This document shows positions 24,793-36,520 of a stretch of 64,000 nt of DNA, one piece after another. The translations under genes and the position numbers were made by a program. Origin of the DNA: Phoronis australis (lineage: Eukaryota > Phoronida > Phoronidae); the NCBI GenBank assembly GCA_002633005.1, contig NMRA01000518.1, positions 66,810-130,809 of the forward strand, read 5' to 3'. The notes under the pieces were generated by a model that made no database searches, was not told where the DNA came from, and saw nothing but the letters and a program-made list of their open reading frames with translations. The number at the start of each line of letters is the position of its first letter. Positions within the stretch are counted from its first letter, which is position 1.

Positions 24793-26951
24793 GTAGGTGC
24801 AGTTATGTTTAGAGTAAAAGTGAACTTAAACAACCCATTTATGAAAATGGTTATTTCACTGCGAACCAAAACTCGCAGTTCTTGAACTGTCTAAATTTTT
24901 AATAGTTCTGTCATTCCTAAAACTGTATATTTTTCAAACTCTTGTTCATAAGAGAAATGTAGCACTTAGTGATTGAAAACTGCACCTGACTATTAAAGGA
25001 GCATGCCACCCAAAAACAACCTAATTTGCATCAATTTACATCGAGTAGTTCTACTCCATAATGACACGTACGGTTGCGTTACCGGACACCTAACGGCAGA
25101 CGGAGGTGTTGAAATTATCCAATGACGTCATCGGTTTCACATGCAGTTTGTTCAGCAGTTCACAGCACGGGTTACTGGTGTCAGCTTATCGCTTGAAGTC
25201 ATTGTTTAACACCAATAAATCATCAAACTTCGATGTAAAACCCTTAAAAATACACAGAGTTCTTATAAAAACGTGCTGTTTTATTTCGCTCTTACGGATT
25301 TATCGGTATTTGGACACACTGTAGCCTACAAAGTTCGGCAGGCCAATAAGGTCCGTAGCAGGAGTTTGGAGTCTATTCGGAGATAATTCCGAAGTAGCTA
25401 CAGTCAGATGTTTTGAGATATTATGTCTGTTCAAAACAATGTGAGGGCCTTAAAAATGAAAACATCTGAATTATGGCATTTATTTAACAAAAGCAACAAA
25501 CTGATAATTTGCTGTTTGTCTTGTTACTTATGACTATGGTGCGAGATAAAGGTGTTGCGTAATGAAAATGCCTGGGGCAAGGTAGACTAATCTTAACTGT
25601 GATAATGACATCAGTGTTGTCCATGAGTGTATGGTTGAACCAAAATGGTAGCACTTTTAGGAACACCTTAAATACCGTGTTGATTTGATGAACGTAAATA
25701 CTTGGGATCTTCTAGTTTTTAATAAAGTAAGATACTTTAAATTGTCCACAAGTCGGATGTGCGCTAAATGCGAGTACCGCTGAAAACTCAACGCAAGTTT
25801 ATATTTTTGTTAAAACAAAATAGTTATTGTGAAAAAGGTATTCTTTTTAGCCAAAAAACTGCTTGGAAACTTTTAAACCATGTAGGCAAGAGTCCTTTTC
25901 ACCCATTTTTGATTTTAAAACAATCGTATACAACCTCTCCTAGAACTTTGTTAGCTGTTTCAGTCACTACTTCAAATTAACACTTCAATATTTTTAAGAG
26001 TTGTACTGTTACCTTGAATTTTTATTATCTGGTATATAAATATTTCTTCTTTGTTACTCCGTTGTTGTTCAGTTTCATAATGTTGTCATGTATGTTGTCA
26101 TGTATGCTGTCATGCATGTTGTACTATGTGTTACCTTGCTTTTAGGCTTTTAGCTTTTTCATTTCACTTCATTTGCATAATCCCAACCTTGTTAATGAGC
26201 AAATGGTACATGTCTGTATTAAAAGGGCTAAACCAATATGAATGAAGGTTTAAGGAGCTGTTCATATGGACAACACAGCCAGTCATTTGCATATTGCGAT
26301 AAATAGCAGTCATTTGCTCGGACTCCTATAAATTCAGCACTAGGCAGACAAGTGTGAATTTGACTATGTGTTTCTGTTTTACATTAAAGTACCAGCAATT
26401 CGTGTTTCAAAAAGTATTGAGCTCCTGGAAATAGTCTCTAGGATCCGACACACTGTGGTACTTCATTCTTGATCACAATGAATGATAATGAAATTGTGGC
26501 TAAATTATGCGACTGAAAAGGAAAAGCAACAATAATTGATGTTTACTGTAATGAAATTACTGATATCAGGTTAACTTGGAGAAATATTTTTCCCATTCCC
26601 GTGGTGTGTATTTACTCTCCATGCACCAATAGAATCTGACTCCAGTGGCCTAGCAAGTCGCGCATCTTATTTCAGCATTCACCTCCATTGAACTAACAGA
26701 TGAGATACATGACTGTGTTCAATAGCATGTAAGACAATGTGTTCCTTTAGTGTAAGTGAATGCTGAACTCTTTTGGTGCATCGGAAGTGAAGACGCATCT
26801 GTTGTAAAGCAATTAACGAGCAAAAATCTTTCCCCAAGATTACCATGTGTTGTATTTTGTTAAAGGTAATACAAAAAACGGATCGTTTCTTGTTCGTTCA
26901 ATGTTTCCCTTCAAATGTGTCTGCATGCTCAGTGTCCCTGTACTGTTACAG
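24793..26951 (+). other. Intron, 2.2 kb
   Basis: No exon. The block about 24995-25340 begins AAAGGAGCATGCCACCC and is less AT-rich than its surroundings; it may be a transposon-derived repeat, but no second copy exists in this window to test that. A TGTCATG-type short repeat lies near 26085-26130. Confidence 0.55.
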
Positions 26952-27116
26952 GTGTGTGTAACCTGCCTGTTGCTACAGGACCCTGCTATGCTTACTTCCC
27001 GAGTTGGTTCTATGACCCTGCAAGGGGCATCTGTAAGAAGTTTATTTACGGTGGCTGTGATGGCAATGCAAACCGATTCCGCACGATGCACGAGTGCGAG
27101 AAACGCTGCGCAAAAG
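26952..27116 (+). CDS. Kunitz domain exon K9
   Basis: Acceptor ctgttacag, donor AAAG|gtgcat, phase 1/1. Six cysteines; V-C-N-L-P-V-A-T-G-P-C-Y-A, S-W-F-Y-D, F-I-Y-G-G-C-D-G-N-A-N-R-F. P1 is Tyr, fitting chymotrypsin-like specificity. Confidence 0.94.
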
Positions 27117-27391
27117 GTGCATGTACCCCACTGACATGTTTCGTCTGTGATTTTTAAAATGCTAATTAGACATTAATACTTTTAATTGCTGTTATGTTGT
27201 TCCTGTGTTCTTTCTGATACATTCCCCGTGCATGTATTTCAGTTTTAGTTTGTAGGGTGTAACCGATTGTATTTAAGTGAAGACTCAGCATGTTGCGTAT
27301 TATTTTTAGCTTTTATGTTCTTAGCTTTTTCAGTTTAAAACAGTTTCTTGACTAAATAAAATCCTATTTAATACTGATGTGTTTCTTTCAG

Positions 27392-27421
27392 AACCAACCA
27401 CAGAACCGTCAACTACACCAG
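27392..27421 (+). CDS. 30-nt micro-exon m1
   Basis: Acceptor gtttctttcag, donor CCAG|gtagaa. Adds E-P-T-T-E-P-S-T-T-P plus a split Gly in phase 1. Thr/Pro-rich hinge after K9. Paralogous to the next micro-exon: acceptor, coding sequence and donor all align. Confidence 0.75.
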
Positions 27422-28016
27422 GTAGAATTGCTTCTTTTGATATATTGTGCACATTTCTGTAAGAAACTGAATTCGGCTTCGACTCCACAACTCAATGACT
27501 TGTAAATAATTATAAATTTGGTTTGCTAATTTTTAATTGAAATGACTATTGAAATTGAACTTCTCGTTACATTTTCATATGTGTAAAGACTATTTCTTTT
27601 TATTTTAAGTCTTTGTGTACTTGTGATTTCTTTCTTTATGTAATGCAGTTGTGCGGCTGTAAACATTAACGGAATTTAGTAGCTAACATTCACTTACTAC
27701 GAACTTTTTTGATATGGATGATTGAAGCGTCTTCTTCAACAAATGGATTATGCATGTCATGTTGACCCTTGTTCCTTGTTGACCCTAACAAGAGTCCACA
27801 AGATGCACATAATCCCTTCAATGAATGGATTATGCACATCTTGTTTACCCTTGTTAACAAGACGCGCATAATCCATTTGAGGTCAACAAGATGCACTTGA
27901 GGGTGGAAACGTTGAAATCATCCACAACAAAAAGTTTGTAGTAAGTGAATTTAACCTGCTCAACATCGCCACGAACTATGAAAAACCTACTTTACCGCAT
28001 GATCCATTTCTTTCAG
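27422..28016 (+). other. Intron, 0.6 kb, with MITE-like element
   Basis: Most of this intron is occupied by the inverted-repeat element at 27688-27951. Confidence 0.7.
27688..27951. mobile_element. MITE-like inverted-repeat element (about 264 bp)
   Basis: Ends are imperfect terminal inverted repeats of about 36 nt: ATTCACTTACTACGAACTTT at the left matches the reverse complement of the right end AAAGTTTGTAGTAAGTGAAT. Internal blocks such as ATGGATTATGC and GCATAATCCAT are also inverted, giving a nested hairpin. TAAC flanks both ends and may be the target duplication. No transposase inside, so non-autonomous if mobile. Confidence 0.7.
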
Positions 28017-28046
28017 AACCAAGTCGTCAGCCATCAACTACATCAG
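28017..28046 (+). CDS. 30-nt micro-exon m2
   Basis: Acceptor tttctttcag, donor TCAG|gtagaa. Adds E-P-S-R-Q-P-S-T-T-S plus split Gly, phase 1. Clearly a duplicate of m1 including its splice sites. Confidence 0.75.
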
Positions 28047-28289
28047 GTAGAATTCCACATCTCTTTTTAAAATTTAAATTCAGTGTTGTCAGATACAGGT
28101 TATAACTTGTACTTGATTTCAGTTTTGATGTCTGTTGTGTAAGTGACTACTCTATAAATAATGAGTAATTATTTTAATGATGAGCCTGTTACATAGGTTT
28201 GTTAGGAAATTGTCACCTGAAAGTCTCCATGTCTTAACCTTCCACATGTCGTTATATCTCTGTTAATGCAACTCTGCTTTTTTTTCTAG

Positions 28290-28319
28290 TTGTAACACGG
28301 GCATCTACAGCTAGTACAG
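28290..28319 (+). CDS. 30-nt micro-exon m3
   Basis: Acceptor tttttttctag, donor ACAG|gtaagc. Adds V-V-T-R-A-S-T-A-S-T plus split Gly, phase 1. Same length as m1 and m2 but more diverged. Confidence 0.7.
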
Positions 28320-29205
28320 GTAAGCCTAGACTGTGTGTTTTGTAGTGTTGGTAACGAGAAATGGGTTTACAGTGGCAGAGTGTATTTCAATCTTAATCGT
28401 AGAGTCTTGTGAAAATCGTATTGCTGCCTGACAGTTGCCATATGTGAGGGGTTGTAACTCTTCTGAACTTTAGAAGAGTCTTATGTGATGTATTCAGTCA
28501 GAATTGTCAGAGAAGACGTTCGAAAAACATGTCTGGTTTCTTCAAGTTAAACACTATTCATGTTGCAGAAACGGTTATCTAAAAAACTGTTATGACGTTT
28601 GTTAGCTCACATGCTAAAATATTCTAGGTCCGTGTACACAGTATACTCGTCTAGCACACAAGGCTTGAACTGGCTTTGGACACAAAGCAGTCTTTACAAT
28701 TACATAACAATGAAACACTAGGCATGCAGTATAGCAGACCTAGGCCTACATATACAGGCAAGCAGAAAGCACTTAACGTAGACTACTGCGAATAGGAATT
28801 CCTACTAAAGTTACTGCCCAGACGTTTTCTGCCCAGACTCAGCATTGTATTTACATGTTCATGCAGTAAGAACCAAAATTCTTATGCCCACTACGAATAA
28901 ACGTTGAAGCCAAATCTGTTGCACAATACTGTGATTAGTTAGACTACAACAGGAAGATAATTATACACAACCAATAAACAATTACCTGCGACTTTAGGTA
29001 AATAGCTATTGCAATGCAATGGAGAAAAGGCTCTAACACTTATGTACAATAACCCCGGTGGACACAACGTGATACAAACAAACAATTCTACATTAAAAAG
29101 AATTATATTTTGAACTTTGAAGAATTGGGGTGTATTCTATTCTTTGTTCGTGTTAAGCGCTCGCTTGACATGCCTACCTTGATGAGGCTCTGTTCTGTTC
29201 CCCAG
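28320..29205 (+). other. Intron, 0.9 kb
   Basis: No exon, repeat copy or regulatory element recognised. Confidence 0.75.
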
Positions 29206-29376
29206 ATGTTTGTAGTTTACCACCTGATGCTGGGACTTGCTCCGCCCGCTTGTCAATCAAGTGGTACTTCAACCGAGATACTGGTATTTGCCAGCGGTTC
29301 CGTTTCAGTGGCTGTGGTGGCAACCGTAATCGTTTTGACTCCCAGCAAACGTGTGAGGCCGCATGCCGTCTTAAAG
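29206..29376 (+). CDS. Kunitz domain exon K10
   Basis: Acceptor tccccag, donor AAAG|gtaatt, phase 1/1. Six cysteines; V-C-S-L-P-P-D-A-G-T-C-S-A, K-W-Y-F-N, F-R-F-S-G-C-G-G-N-R-N-R-F. P1-P1' is Ser-Ala. There is one extra residue between C2 and the W-Y-F motif compared with most copies. Confidence 0.93.
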
Positions 29377-30069
29377 GTAATTACGCAGTTAGCAAATGTA
29401 TGTCACATTGTAACTTGAAAAACCTCCAGTTTGAAATGTTTAACACAATAACCAGTTTTCAGAGCAATAAAGTTTCTTGACTACCCTCTATTTACTGCTA
29501 ATATTTACCTGATTTCCATCAGTATAACATCGATAAAACGAAAACGATTAAATCTCACCAATTTTAGACTAAAAAATTGCCAAAAATTACCTTTTCTCAT
29601 TTTTATCTGTTTCTAATATTGTTGTGTAAGCTTGCATTTTTCAATACGTAGTCAGGTAGGCAAAGTATTTATTTGGTGCCAATCCTGGTCTTTTGTGAAA
29701 ACAATTAAAAATGCAATTTTGCTTATTCACCAAATTGAATTCTGGATTGATGAGATTTTAGCATTTTTAATGACAGTTTGTTGTTTTCTTAAAAGTGCTG
29801 TGTCTGAAAACATTCACCGCTGCTGCAGTGTTCCTCAGTCGTTTTGTTGCGTTTGCTTTCTGATAAACTAACTGTGTGATTGTAAACACTGTAGATTCAC
29901 TACTCTTCTTCTTTTTGCTTTGTTTCCACTTGAGACAAGCTTCTTACTGGCCATAGTTAGATCATGTGTTGCTTAACTGTGCGGTTTTGTTTATGAGCTT
30001 GCTTTTCCATGTACTCTCAAACCTAGTAGGCCATTTTTGTACTTGTCCTCTAACCAATCATGCTTCCAG
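29377..30069 (+). other. Intron, 0.7 kb
   Basis: Nothing recognised beyond AT-rich sequence. Confidence 0.75.
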
Positions 30070-31088
30070 GCTTTTCAGCAGACCTGATCAAACCTACTAC
30101 TGCACTGCCTGATCAAACGATCATTACAACCACTGATACTAAAAATGACACCAATGGCACCATCTTACCATCTGGTATTGTTAAAACCACCTTGCCTACT
30201 ATCAGCACTCCTACCAGTTCCGAGCCTGAAGGAACAACAGATCAGATGGACATTACGACCATTGATACCTACAGTGGCACCAATGGCACCATGTCACCCT
30301 CTGGTATTGTTAGCACAACCTTGCCTACTATCAGCACTTCTACCAGTTCCGAGCCAACAGGAACAACAGATCAGGTGGACATTGCGACAACTGATACCTA
30401 CATTGGCACCAATGGCACCATCTCACCATCTGGTATTGTTAGCACAACCTTGCCTACTATCAGCACTTCTACCAGTTCTGGGCCAACAGGAACAACAGAT
30501 CAGGTGGACATTGCGACAACTGATACCTACATTGGCACCAATGGCACCATCTCACCATCTGGTATTGTTAGCACAACCTTGCCTACTATCAGCACTTCTA
30601 CCAGTTCTGGGCCAACAGGAACAACAGATCAGGTGGACATTGCGACAACTGATACCTACATTGGCACCAATGGCACCATCTCACCATCTGGTATTGTTAG
30701 CACAACCTTGCCTACTATCAGCACTTCTACCAGTTCTGGGCCAACAGGAACAACAGATCAGGTGGACATTGCGACAACTGATACCTACATTGGNGTTCCA
30801 AGCCAGAAGTAACAACAGATCAGGTGGACATTGCGACAACTGATACCTACAGTGGCATCAATGGCACCGTCTCACCATCTGGTATTGCTAGCACAACCTT
30901 GCCTGCTATCAGCACTTCTACCAGTTCCGAGCCAGAAGGAACAACAGATCAGATGGACATTGCGACCACTGATAACTACAGTGGTACCAATGGCACCATC
31001 TCACCCTCTGGTATTGTTAGCACTACTGCATTTCTTACCAGCACTGCACTAAGTGTGTCTCTTACATCAGTGCCCACACAGGTTGTTG
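30070..31088 (+). CDS. Thr/Ser-rich exon built from 43-residue repeats, interrupted by an assembly N
   Basis: Starts after cttccag (two further in-frame AGs within 12 nt make the exact start uncertain) and ends TTGTTG|gtgagt, phase 1. It encodes a sequon-containing Thr/Ser/Pro-rich stalk of tandem 129-nt units (I-S-P-S-G-I-V-S-T-T-L-P-T-I-S-T core). At 30794 there is a single N; the unit there is 62 nt instead of 129 and the frame shifts. Restoring the missing 67 nt (plus any multiple of 129) would make the exon length divisible by three, so the break is an assembly defect rather than a mutation. No domain with known fold. Confidence 0.85.
30233..31068 (+). repeat. 129-nt coding minisatellite
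   Basis: AACAACAGATCAG recurs at 30233, 30362, 30491, 30620, 30749, (30811 after the N) and 30940; every intact interval is exactly 129 nt. The middle units are almost identical, the outer ones diverged, typical of internal expansion. Confidence 0.95.
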
Positions 31089-31374
31089 GTGAGTTCTTAG
31101 CTTTGCTTTACTTTAATTTGCTTTGCTTTGCTTTATTAGTTAGAGTCGTTACATTCCTGTTATGTCTGTAGCGCCTGCTAAATGTTTCACTGCACATTAT
31201 TGTTAAGTTCTGTTCTCACCGTGTTCTCAGTTTTCTTTCGCTTCAACAATGAGTTCGCTTCTCTGTTGCTGCTTTTCACTTCTTCCTTAATGATTTCTGT
31301 TTTGTCTTGTTGCTGTCTATCTTCATGATTTCACTTATAGACTGAAAGCACTGAACTCTTAAAATATTTTTCAG

Positions 31375-31401
31375 ACTCTGGCAAAGATCCATCAGGATTG
31401 G
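31375..31401 (+). CDS. 27-nt micro-exon m4 (ends G-L-G)
   Basis: Acceptor atttttcag, donor TTGG|gtacgt; adds D-S-G-K-D-P-S-G-L plus split Gly. First of the micro-exons that precede a 168-nt Kunitz exon. Confidence 0.7.
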
Positions 31402-32311
31402 GTACGTTTCACACATTATAGTTACAGTCACATTTGTTGTTCGACATTTGTAACGGCTTTCATATGTCATGAATGTACCGTATACATGTATGGTAAAACT
31501 AGGGTATCTTTTTACTAAGGCGCCTTTTGTTTGCTTTTATTTCACGCTTATTCACTTGATTTTGCACTTCAAATGTTTTCCTTGTGTTGCTTACACCAGG
31601 TTTGGCATGTGTGGAGTAACTTGCACTGGGTTTACTGCTTTAGTCGACAAAAACTTTGAGAAATTATTCTGTGTTGCCTACTTTTGGACCATTTACATAT
31701 CTTGACTACATAATGGATAGCTTGAAGCTTCATTCTGTTAAATAATAGGCCAATAGGTGCGATGACCGGTCTCAATTTGTTTGTAGTTTAAAAGTGGCAT
31801 CTAGGGTTGGAAAGAAGTGACTGGTGGTTAGTGCTTGATACCATGCTTGGCACATATAATGACCAACTATGACAAGCCAACTTGTTGAGCCTGGTCTGCT
31901 AAAGCTCTTCTCCCTAATTTGAGCTAGGAAGTACTTGAGACCAATTTCATAACCGTAAGTGGTCCAAATCAAAATTAATTTTTTCAACAAAGGTGATGTT
32001 TATAGCAGCTGTGAAAAGTTAATGAATCACAGTTAAGGCACAAAGCTTGCAATGATAGTATTGACAAAAGGAGGGACATTTTGAATGTCGTGCTCGCCAT
32101 GAAGTTGTTTAGCATACTATGAACGATTACTATGCGTGAAGCTATTTATGTCTGAAATATATTTGCACGAGGCATATACCAACTTCTTATGAAGAATTTT
32201 TCTGATGCAAATTTTCTATCAGTATTACCATTCAGTACAAGTTGCTCCTTGCATCCCTGCCTTATTCTCTCACACTCCTCTAACTATGCCAAATTGCACT
32301 AATCTCACTAG
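31402..32311 (+). other. Intron, 0.9 kb
   Basis: Contains a copy (31795-32010) of the dispersed repeat also seen at 14850-15150; no exon. Confidence 0.6.
31795..32010. repeat. Second dispersed repeat family, copy 2
   Basis: Collinear blocks shared with 14850-15150, moderately diverged. Confidence 0.45.
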
Positions 32312-32479
32312 CTGTCTGCATACTACCACGTGACCCTGGCCCGTGCCCCAATAGACTGCCAGCTTGGCACTATGATCACACCATTGGCCGTTGTAAATAC
32401 TTTGAGTACGGTGGATGTTTGGGAAACCGCAATCGCTTCCGCACTAGGGGGCAATGCGAGTTGGCGTGCCCGGTCAAGG
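32312..32479 (+). CDS. Kunitz domain exon K11 (168-nt type A)
   Basis: Acceptor atctcactag, donor AAGG|gtgagt, phase 1/1. Six cysteines: V-C-I-L-P-R-D-P-G-P-C-P-N, A-W-H-Y-D, F-E-Y-G-G-C-L-G-N-R-N-R-F, Q-C-E-L-A-C. P1 is Pro, which would not be expected to inhibit in the standard way. Exactly 168 nt, the length shared by eight other Kunitz exons downstream. Confidence 0.92.
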
Positions 32480-33536
32480 GTGAGTGGGTTGTGAAATGTG
32501 TTTCTTCATCAACTTTCTTTAATTCTGTTTATTAAATGTAAAGCTTTGATTACTCAGCAATATTTTTGTATTTGCTTTTAACAAAATTTCTTACCGCTGC
32601 TTTAAGCCACATGCTACTATTTAGCCACGCCCAAATTGCTTAAATTGCTCTCCTCAATTTAAATTTAAGCAAGGAAAGCAGTTATAGAAGCAGTTATTTG
32701 TTAAGAATTGCTTCTGCAGTTAAAATGTCTCTCCATTCAAACTTACTCTATAAGCAGTCATTGAACCACTGGCCACTGTGCAGTCATGAAAATTTAAGAC
32801 TGCTCCTTCAATGAAATTACAAAAATGAAAAAGTCTTCTGTATCATAAAAGGATTACATGATTGTGGCGGATATGGCTCTTAATTTGGTGTGGACTTGAT
32901 TTAAGTTTTCTTTTCCTTCAATAACATTATTTCTTCACGTTTTGCTTTGGATAATAAAAAGCTTTGATATCATGGTAATTCTTCACCTCTTTAGCACACA
33001 ATAGGCAGACACGTAGAATGTTATTTTTGAAATTTCTCAATGGAAATAAAGATTAAGAAAATTTTAGTCTGTTATTGACTGGGTTTCTATTGGGCAGGTG
33101 TCATGAAACAACATGTGGTAAAATTTACGCTATACTCAGTAAGGTAATCAGCATTTTAAGAAACTAAAAATTACAATTTTGCTTGTGACAGTGCAAATGA
33201 GTTTAGAATTACCATAACTTTAGTCTTGCCTGCCGTTGCACTATAATTACAAAACACCTTGTGTATTTAACTTCAACAAGGGGGTTGCAGCATAATATCG
33301 CCCCAGCTTAACAGTTCAACAAAAAAACAAAGAAATAGAATAGTGGCATATTTCATTAGTGCCGAGCGTAATGTGTGCAGATATGAAGAAAGAAATCAGC
33401 TCTGAATAGTTGGCACAAGGCCAAATTGTGAGATAATCTTCCGGTTGTTTACTACTGCAATGTTGGAGTTGAATACACAAGACCTTCACTATGCTTCGCT
33501 GCTTTCATGCACTACCACTGACACCTTTCTCTGCAG
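32480..33536 (+). other. Intron, 1.1 kb
   Basis: No exon or repeat recognised. Confidence 0.75.
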
Positions 33537-33992
33537 AGATTTGCACACTGCCTCCCGCTTCTGGTCTGGTTTGTGGCCCTGATGCCATAAGTACTGTAGC
33601 TTGGTTCTATGACTACAGGCTGAGCCAGTGTCTGCACTTCCAGTATTCCGGTTGCAAAGGAAATGCCAATCGTTTCCCAGCCAAGGCTAACTGCGTCAGA
33701 ACATGCATCGACCCACTGGCACCCCTTCATGACATTCATTGGACTGGCAAAATAATTGATGATAGTCTTGATGATATTCTTGACCCTGTGGATGAGTCCA
33801 CCACAGAAGGGGTGCCAGAAACCACAGTTTCTGATACTAGTCTGGTTCCTCAGTCGACTACTCCTCTACCTGTATCAACTACTACAATGCCTCTATCAAC
33901 TACTACAGTTTCTGTATCATCATCTACTGAGGTTCCCATATCAACTACTACCTCTGTTGCATTGCCCACAACTGCTAGTGGGTTACAGTTTG
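33537..33992 (+). CDS. Kunitz K12 with Ser/Thr-rich tail (type B)
   Basis: Acceptor tttctctgcag, donor TTTG|gtaagt, phase 1/1. Kunitz domain with six cysteines but longer first half: I-C-T-L-P-P-A-S-G-L-V-C-G then three extra residues before A-W-F-Y-D; F-Q-Y-S-G-C-K-G-N-A-N-R-F follows. P1 is Gly. About 90 residues of acidic then Thr/Ser-rich tail (I-D-D-S-L-D-D-I-L-D, then P-L-S-T-T-T repeats) sit in the same exon. Confidence 0.92.
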
Positions 33993-34812
33993 GTAAGTGG
34001 TCATAGGTTACTTTGAACCGTCCGCCTGATCTTTTATATTCTCAGAAAAACAAGCACAAAATACAAAGAAGAGAGAAACAACATGTAGCAGAGTTCTGAA
34101 TTTTGAAAAATTTGCACCACAATTAAAGTTAACGCTAAATCTTTGAGATGGCTCATTCACAGCAAGGACTCTTCATGGTATAAACCCAAGTTTATGTCGA
34201 CATTCGCCCAATGTTTTAACCTGCAATCTTAAACAGAAGTGCCTGTGTCTCATCCGTCAGCAATTTCCAATGCACAATCTTGTCTTGTCAAATGCTAGTG
34301 AGACTTGGTGAGGTACTTCTTAATATTCATTGAATTTTGGTCTTAATTTCTTGTTCCCTGGAAACCAGGTTCTCTCAAACTTGACCTTAAGAAATACATT
34401 GGTTTGCATATCACGAAAGATTCAAAGGTATCGTTGGGAGTCTGTTCTTAGTCCAAAACTGTGTTGAATGAACCATGTAATCAATCTCTCCATTGGTTTT
34501 CAAAGCTATTATGTTTACTGCCATTCTGCCTTCTGTTATTGTTTCTTACCGCATTGAAGCCTCACTAACTTAGGTTTTAGTTACGATTTCAAAGCACTGC
34601 ACTATTCACTGCTTTTATTACTTTATTATTTTCAACCTTGACTTAAACTTTTCATTTCCTGTGCGCTTTTAAAATGTTCATTTTAATTATTGAGAGGATA
34701 GATTGGATAGAGATACCTTTAGAGCATTCTGTGTACTTGCTGATCCTCAACCCAGTGAAGCTTAGAAATTTCGTGATGTCGGAAACATATAATTATGATT
34801 TTATATTTACAG
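33993..34812 (+). other. Intron, 0.8 kb
   Basis: Nothing recognised. Confidence 0.75.
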
Positions 34813-34842
34813 AGAAAAAGGAGGATGAAGTGACAGGATTAG
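34813..34842 (+). CDS. 30-nt micro-exon m5 (ends V-T-G-L-G)
   Basis: Acceptor tatttacag, donor TTAG|gtaatt; adds E-K-K-E-D-E-V-T-G-L plus split Gly, a charged linker before K13. The V-T-G-L-G ending recurs in micro-exons at 48995, 51848 and 57454. Confidence 0.75.
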
Positions 34843-35063
34843 GTAATTTATATTGTGTGATTTTGCATTTATTCTTCATAAAGGAAAGCTAATAATATGT
34901 AATAATTAAAATTGTGCGATGTAAATGAATATCAATGGCGATTTTTCTTTTTAAGTCAATTTTTATCATGCTTGACAGTCTGTAAATACATGCAATGTAA
35001 GGTCGTTTGTTTACTGTTTTATTAAAAATTCTATACCATAAATTTCTTGTTCGATCATTTTAG

Positions 35064-35231
35064 CCATCTGTGCCCTGCCCAAGGTTGTTGGCCCATGCAT
35101 TGCTGATATTCCATCTTGGTTTTACGACCAGGCCACTGGGTCTTGTCAACCATTTGGATATGGTGGTTGTCAAGGAAACGAGAACCGCTTTGGTAGCAAG
35201 AAAGAGTGCGAGGCCGCATGTCCTCTGTCAG
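35064..35231 (+). CDS. Kunitz domain exon K13 (168-nt type A)
   Basis: Acceptor cgatcattttag, donor TCAG|gtaagt, phase 1/1. Six cysteines: I-C-A-L-P-K-V-V-G-P-C-I-A, S-W-F-Y-D-Q, F-G-Y-G-G-C-Q-G-N-E-N-R-F. P1 is Ile. Typical of the I-C-A-L-P-K subgroup. Confidence 0.94.
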
Positions 35232-36091
35232 GTAAGTAAGCAGCTCCACCAGGACATTTTTACAGGTACACAATGATTTATGTACTAATGTTTGACATTT
35301 ATCTGTATCAAACTTTCATATTTATCCGTATCAAATTATGCTTTCAAGGAAAAGTAAACTTTGTCCAATTTCTAAATCATTCTGTTAATAATAGTTTTTG
35401 TGCTTTTCTTTCTGAGTTTTCTCCTCAGTTAAAGTTGTTGGACCGGATGTTGGCGAATAAGACTTTCAAAGTTCGAACTTGTACGTTTAACACATCTTAA
35501 TAAATATCTTTGATCTGATTAAAAAAAATCCCTAAAGCCTATTGTCTTTTTGCATTTATTTACCTAATAATAATTGCTGGAAGTTAAGCCAGTGTCCCCC
35601 CAGAAAAGTTTGATACATTGGCAATCGAATGCCGATGACCTCAAAATGTGTGTGGAAATTTTTAAGCATTGTTAAAACCTGTGAAATCTTAGAGTCTAAT
35701 TTCAGTTCCAAACAATTCAAAACCAATCAAAAATCACGTAAAAAGCTAGGCTTCTGCAACTTGAATATGAATTCAAACTGGGACTGGCTGAATTTGCTCA
35801 ATTTTCAAGACTTGCCTGATTTTGCTCATTTCAAGCATGTGCTGTATTTGCATTTTTATTTTCTCTTCACCTATTCATTTTGATATAATTTGATACATTC
35901 TTCTTTCTGGATGGAGTTTGCTTCATGGTGTTTCTGCTGCTAATTTTCACATTCTGATGTTCACTGCTTTTGTTTTGCACTGCTTCACAATATGCTTTAT
36001 CCACTTTGGGTTTCACATTTTCAACTTTCACATTTCATGTTGCTTCACATTCTCCTTCCTGCACTGAACTAATGCTTGCTTGTCCGTACAG
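35232..36091 (+). other. Intron, 0.9 kb
   Basis: No exon or repeat recognised; it includes CA/TTTCAC-rich sequence before the acceptor. Confidence 0.75.
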
Positions 36092-36520
36092 CTGTGTGCT
36101 TGCTCAAATACGACTATGGAAACTGCAACAACAGGGTGCTGCTCTGGTACTACGAGCCGCGCATCAACCGATGTCGACGTTTCCTCTACTCTGGCTGTGG
36201 AGGCAATGCCAACAGCTTCCCAAACCAGAGAAGCTGTGATGACTCGTGCACAGCATATTTTAACAAACTTGAGATGACCACACAGGCAGTAGAGCTGACC
36301 ACAGAAACTGTTCCGGATAGGACCACTACTGTATTGGAATTGACAACAGCGACTAGTGTTTCTCCTGGTGACAAACTGGGCTTGATTAAAGTTCTAGCCA
36401 CTACAGCTAGTCCTGCTGAGAGCACGCTTAGCACTGGCCAGAGCACCAGTGCAAGTTCTTCAACACCTGCACAAGTTGTCACTTCTGCACAAACTGCACA
36501 ACTGACCTCTAGTGGCCCTG
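36092..36520 (+). CDS. Kunitz K14 with Thr/Ser tail (type B)
   Basis: Acceptor tccgtacag, donor CCTG|gtatgt, phase 1/1. Six cysteines: V-C-L-L-K-Y-D-Y-G-N-C-N-N, L-W-Y-Y-E-P, R-C-R-R-F-L-Y-S-G-C-G-G-N-A-N-S-F, S-C-D-D-S-C. P1 is Asn. About 80 residues of Thr/Ser/Ala-rich linker follow. The C-R-R-F-x-Y-x-G-C motif groups it with K17, K19, K21 and K23. Confidence 0.94.

Noticed and set aside
27690-27896. - strand open frame of 68 codons
   Set aside because: Lies entirely inside the MITE-like inverted repeat.
30145-30843. Second long + strand frame in the 129-nt minisatellite
   Set aside because: Shadow frame of the repeat; the accepted frame joins phase 1 splice sites and has the expected Thr/Ser stalk composition.
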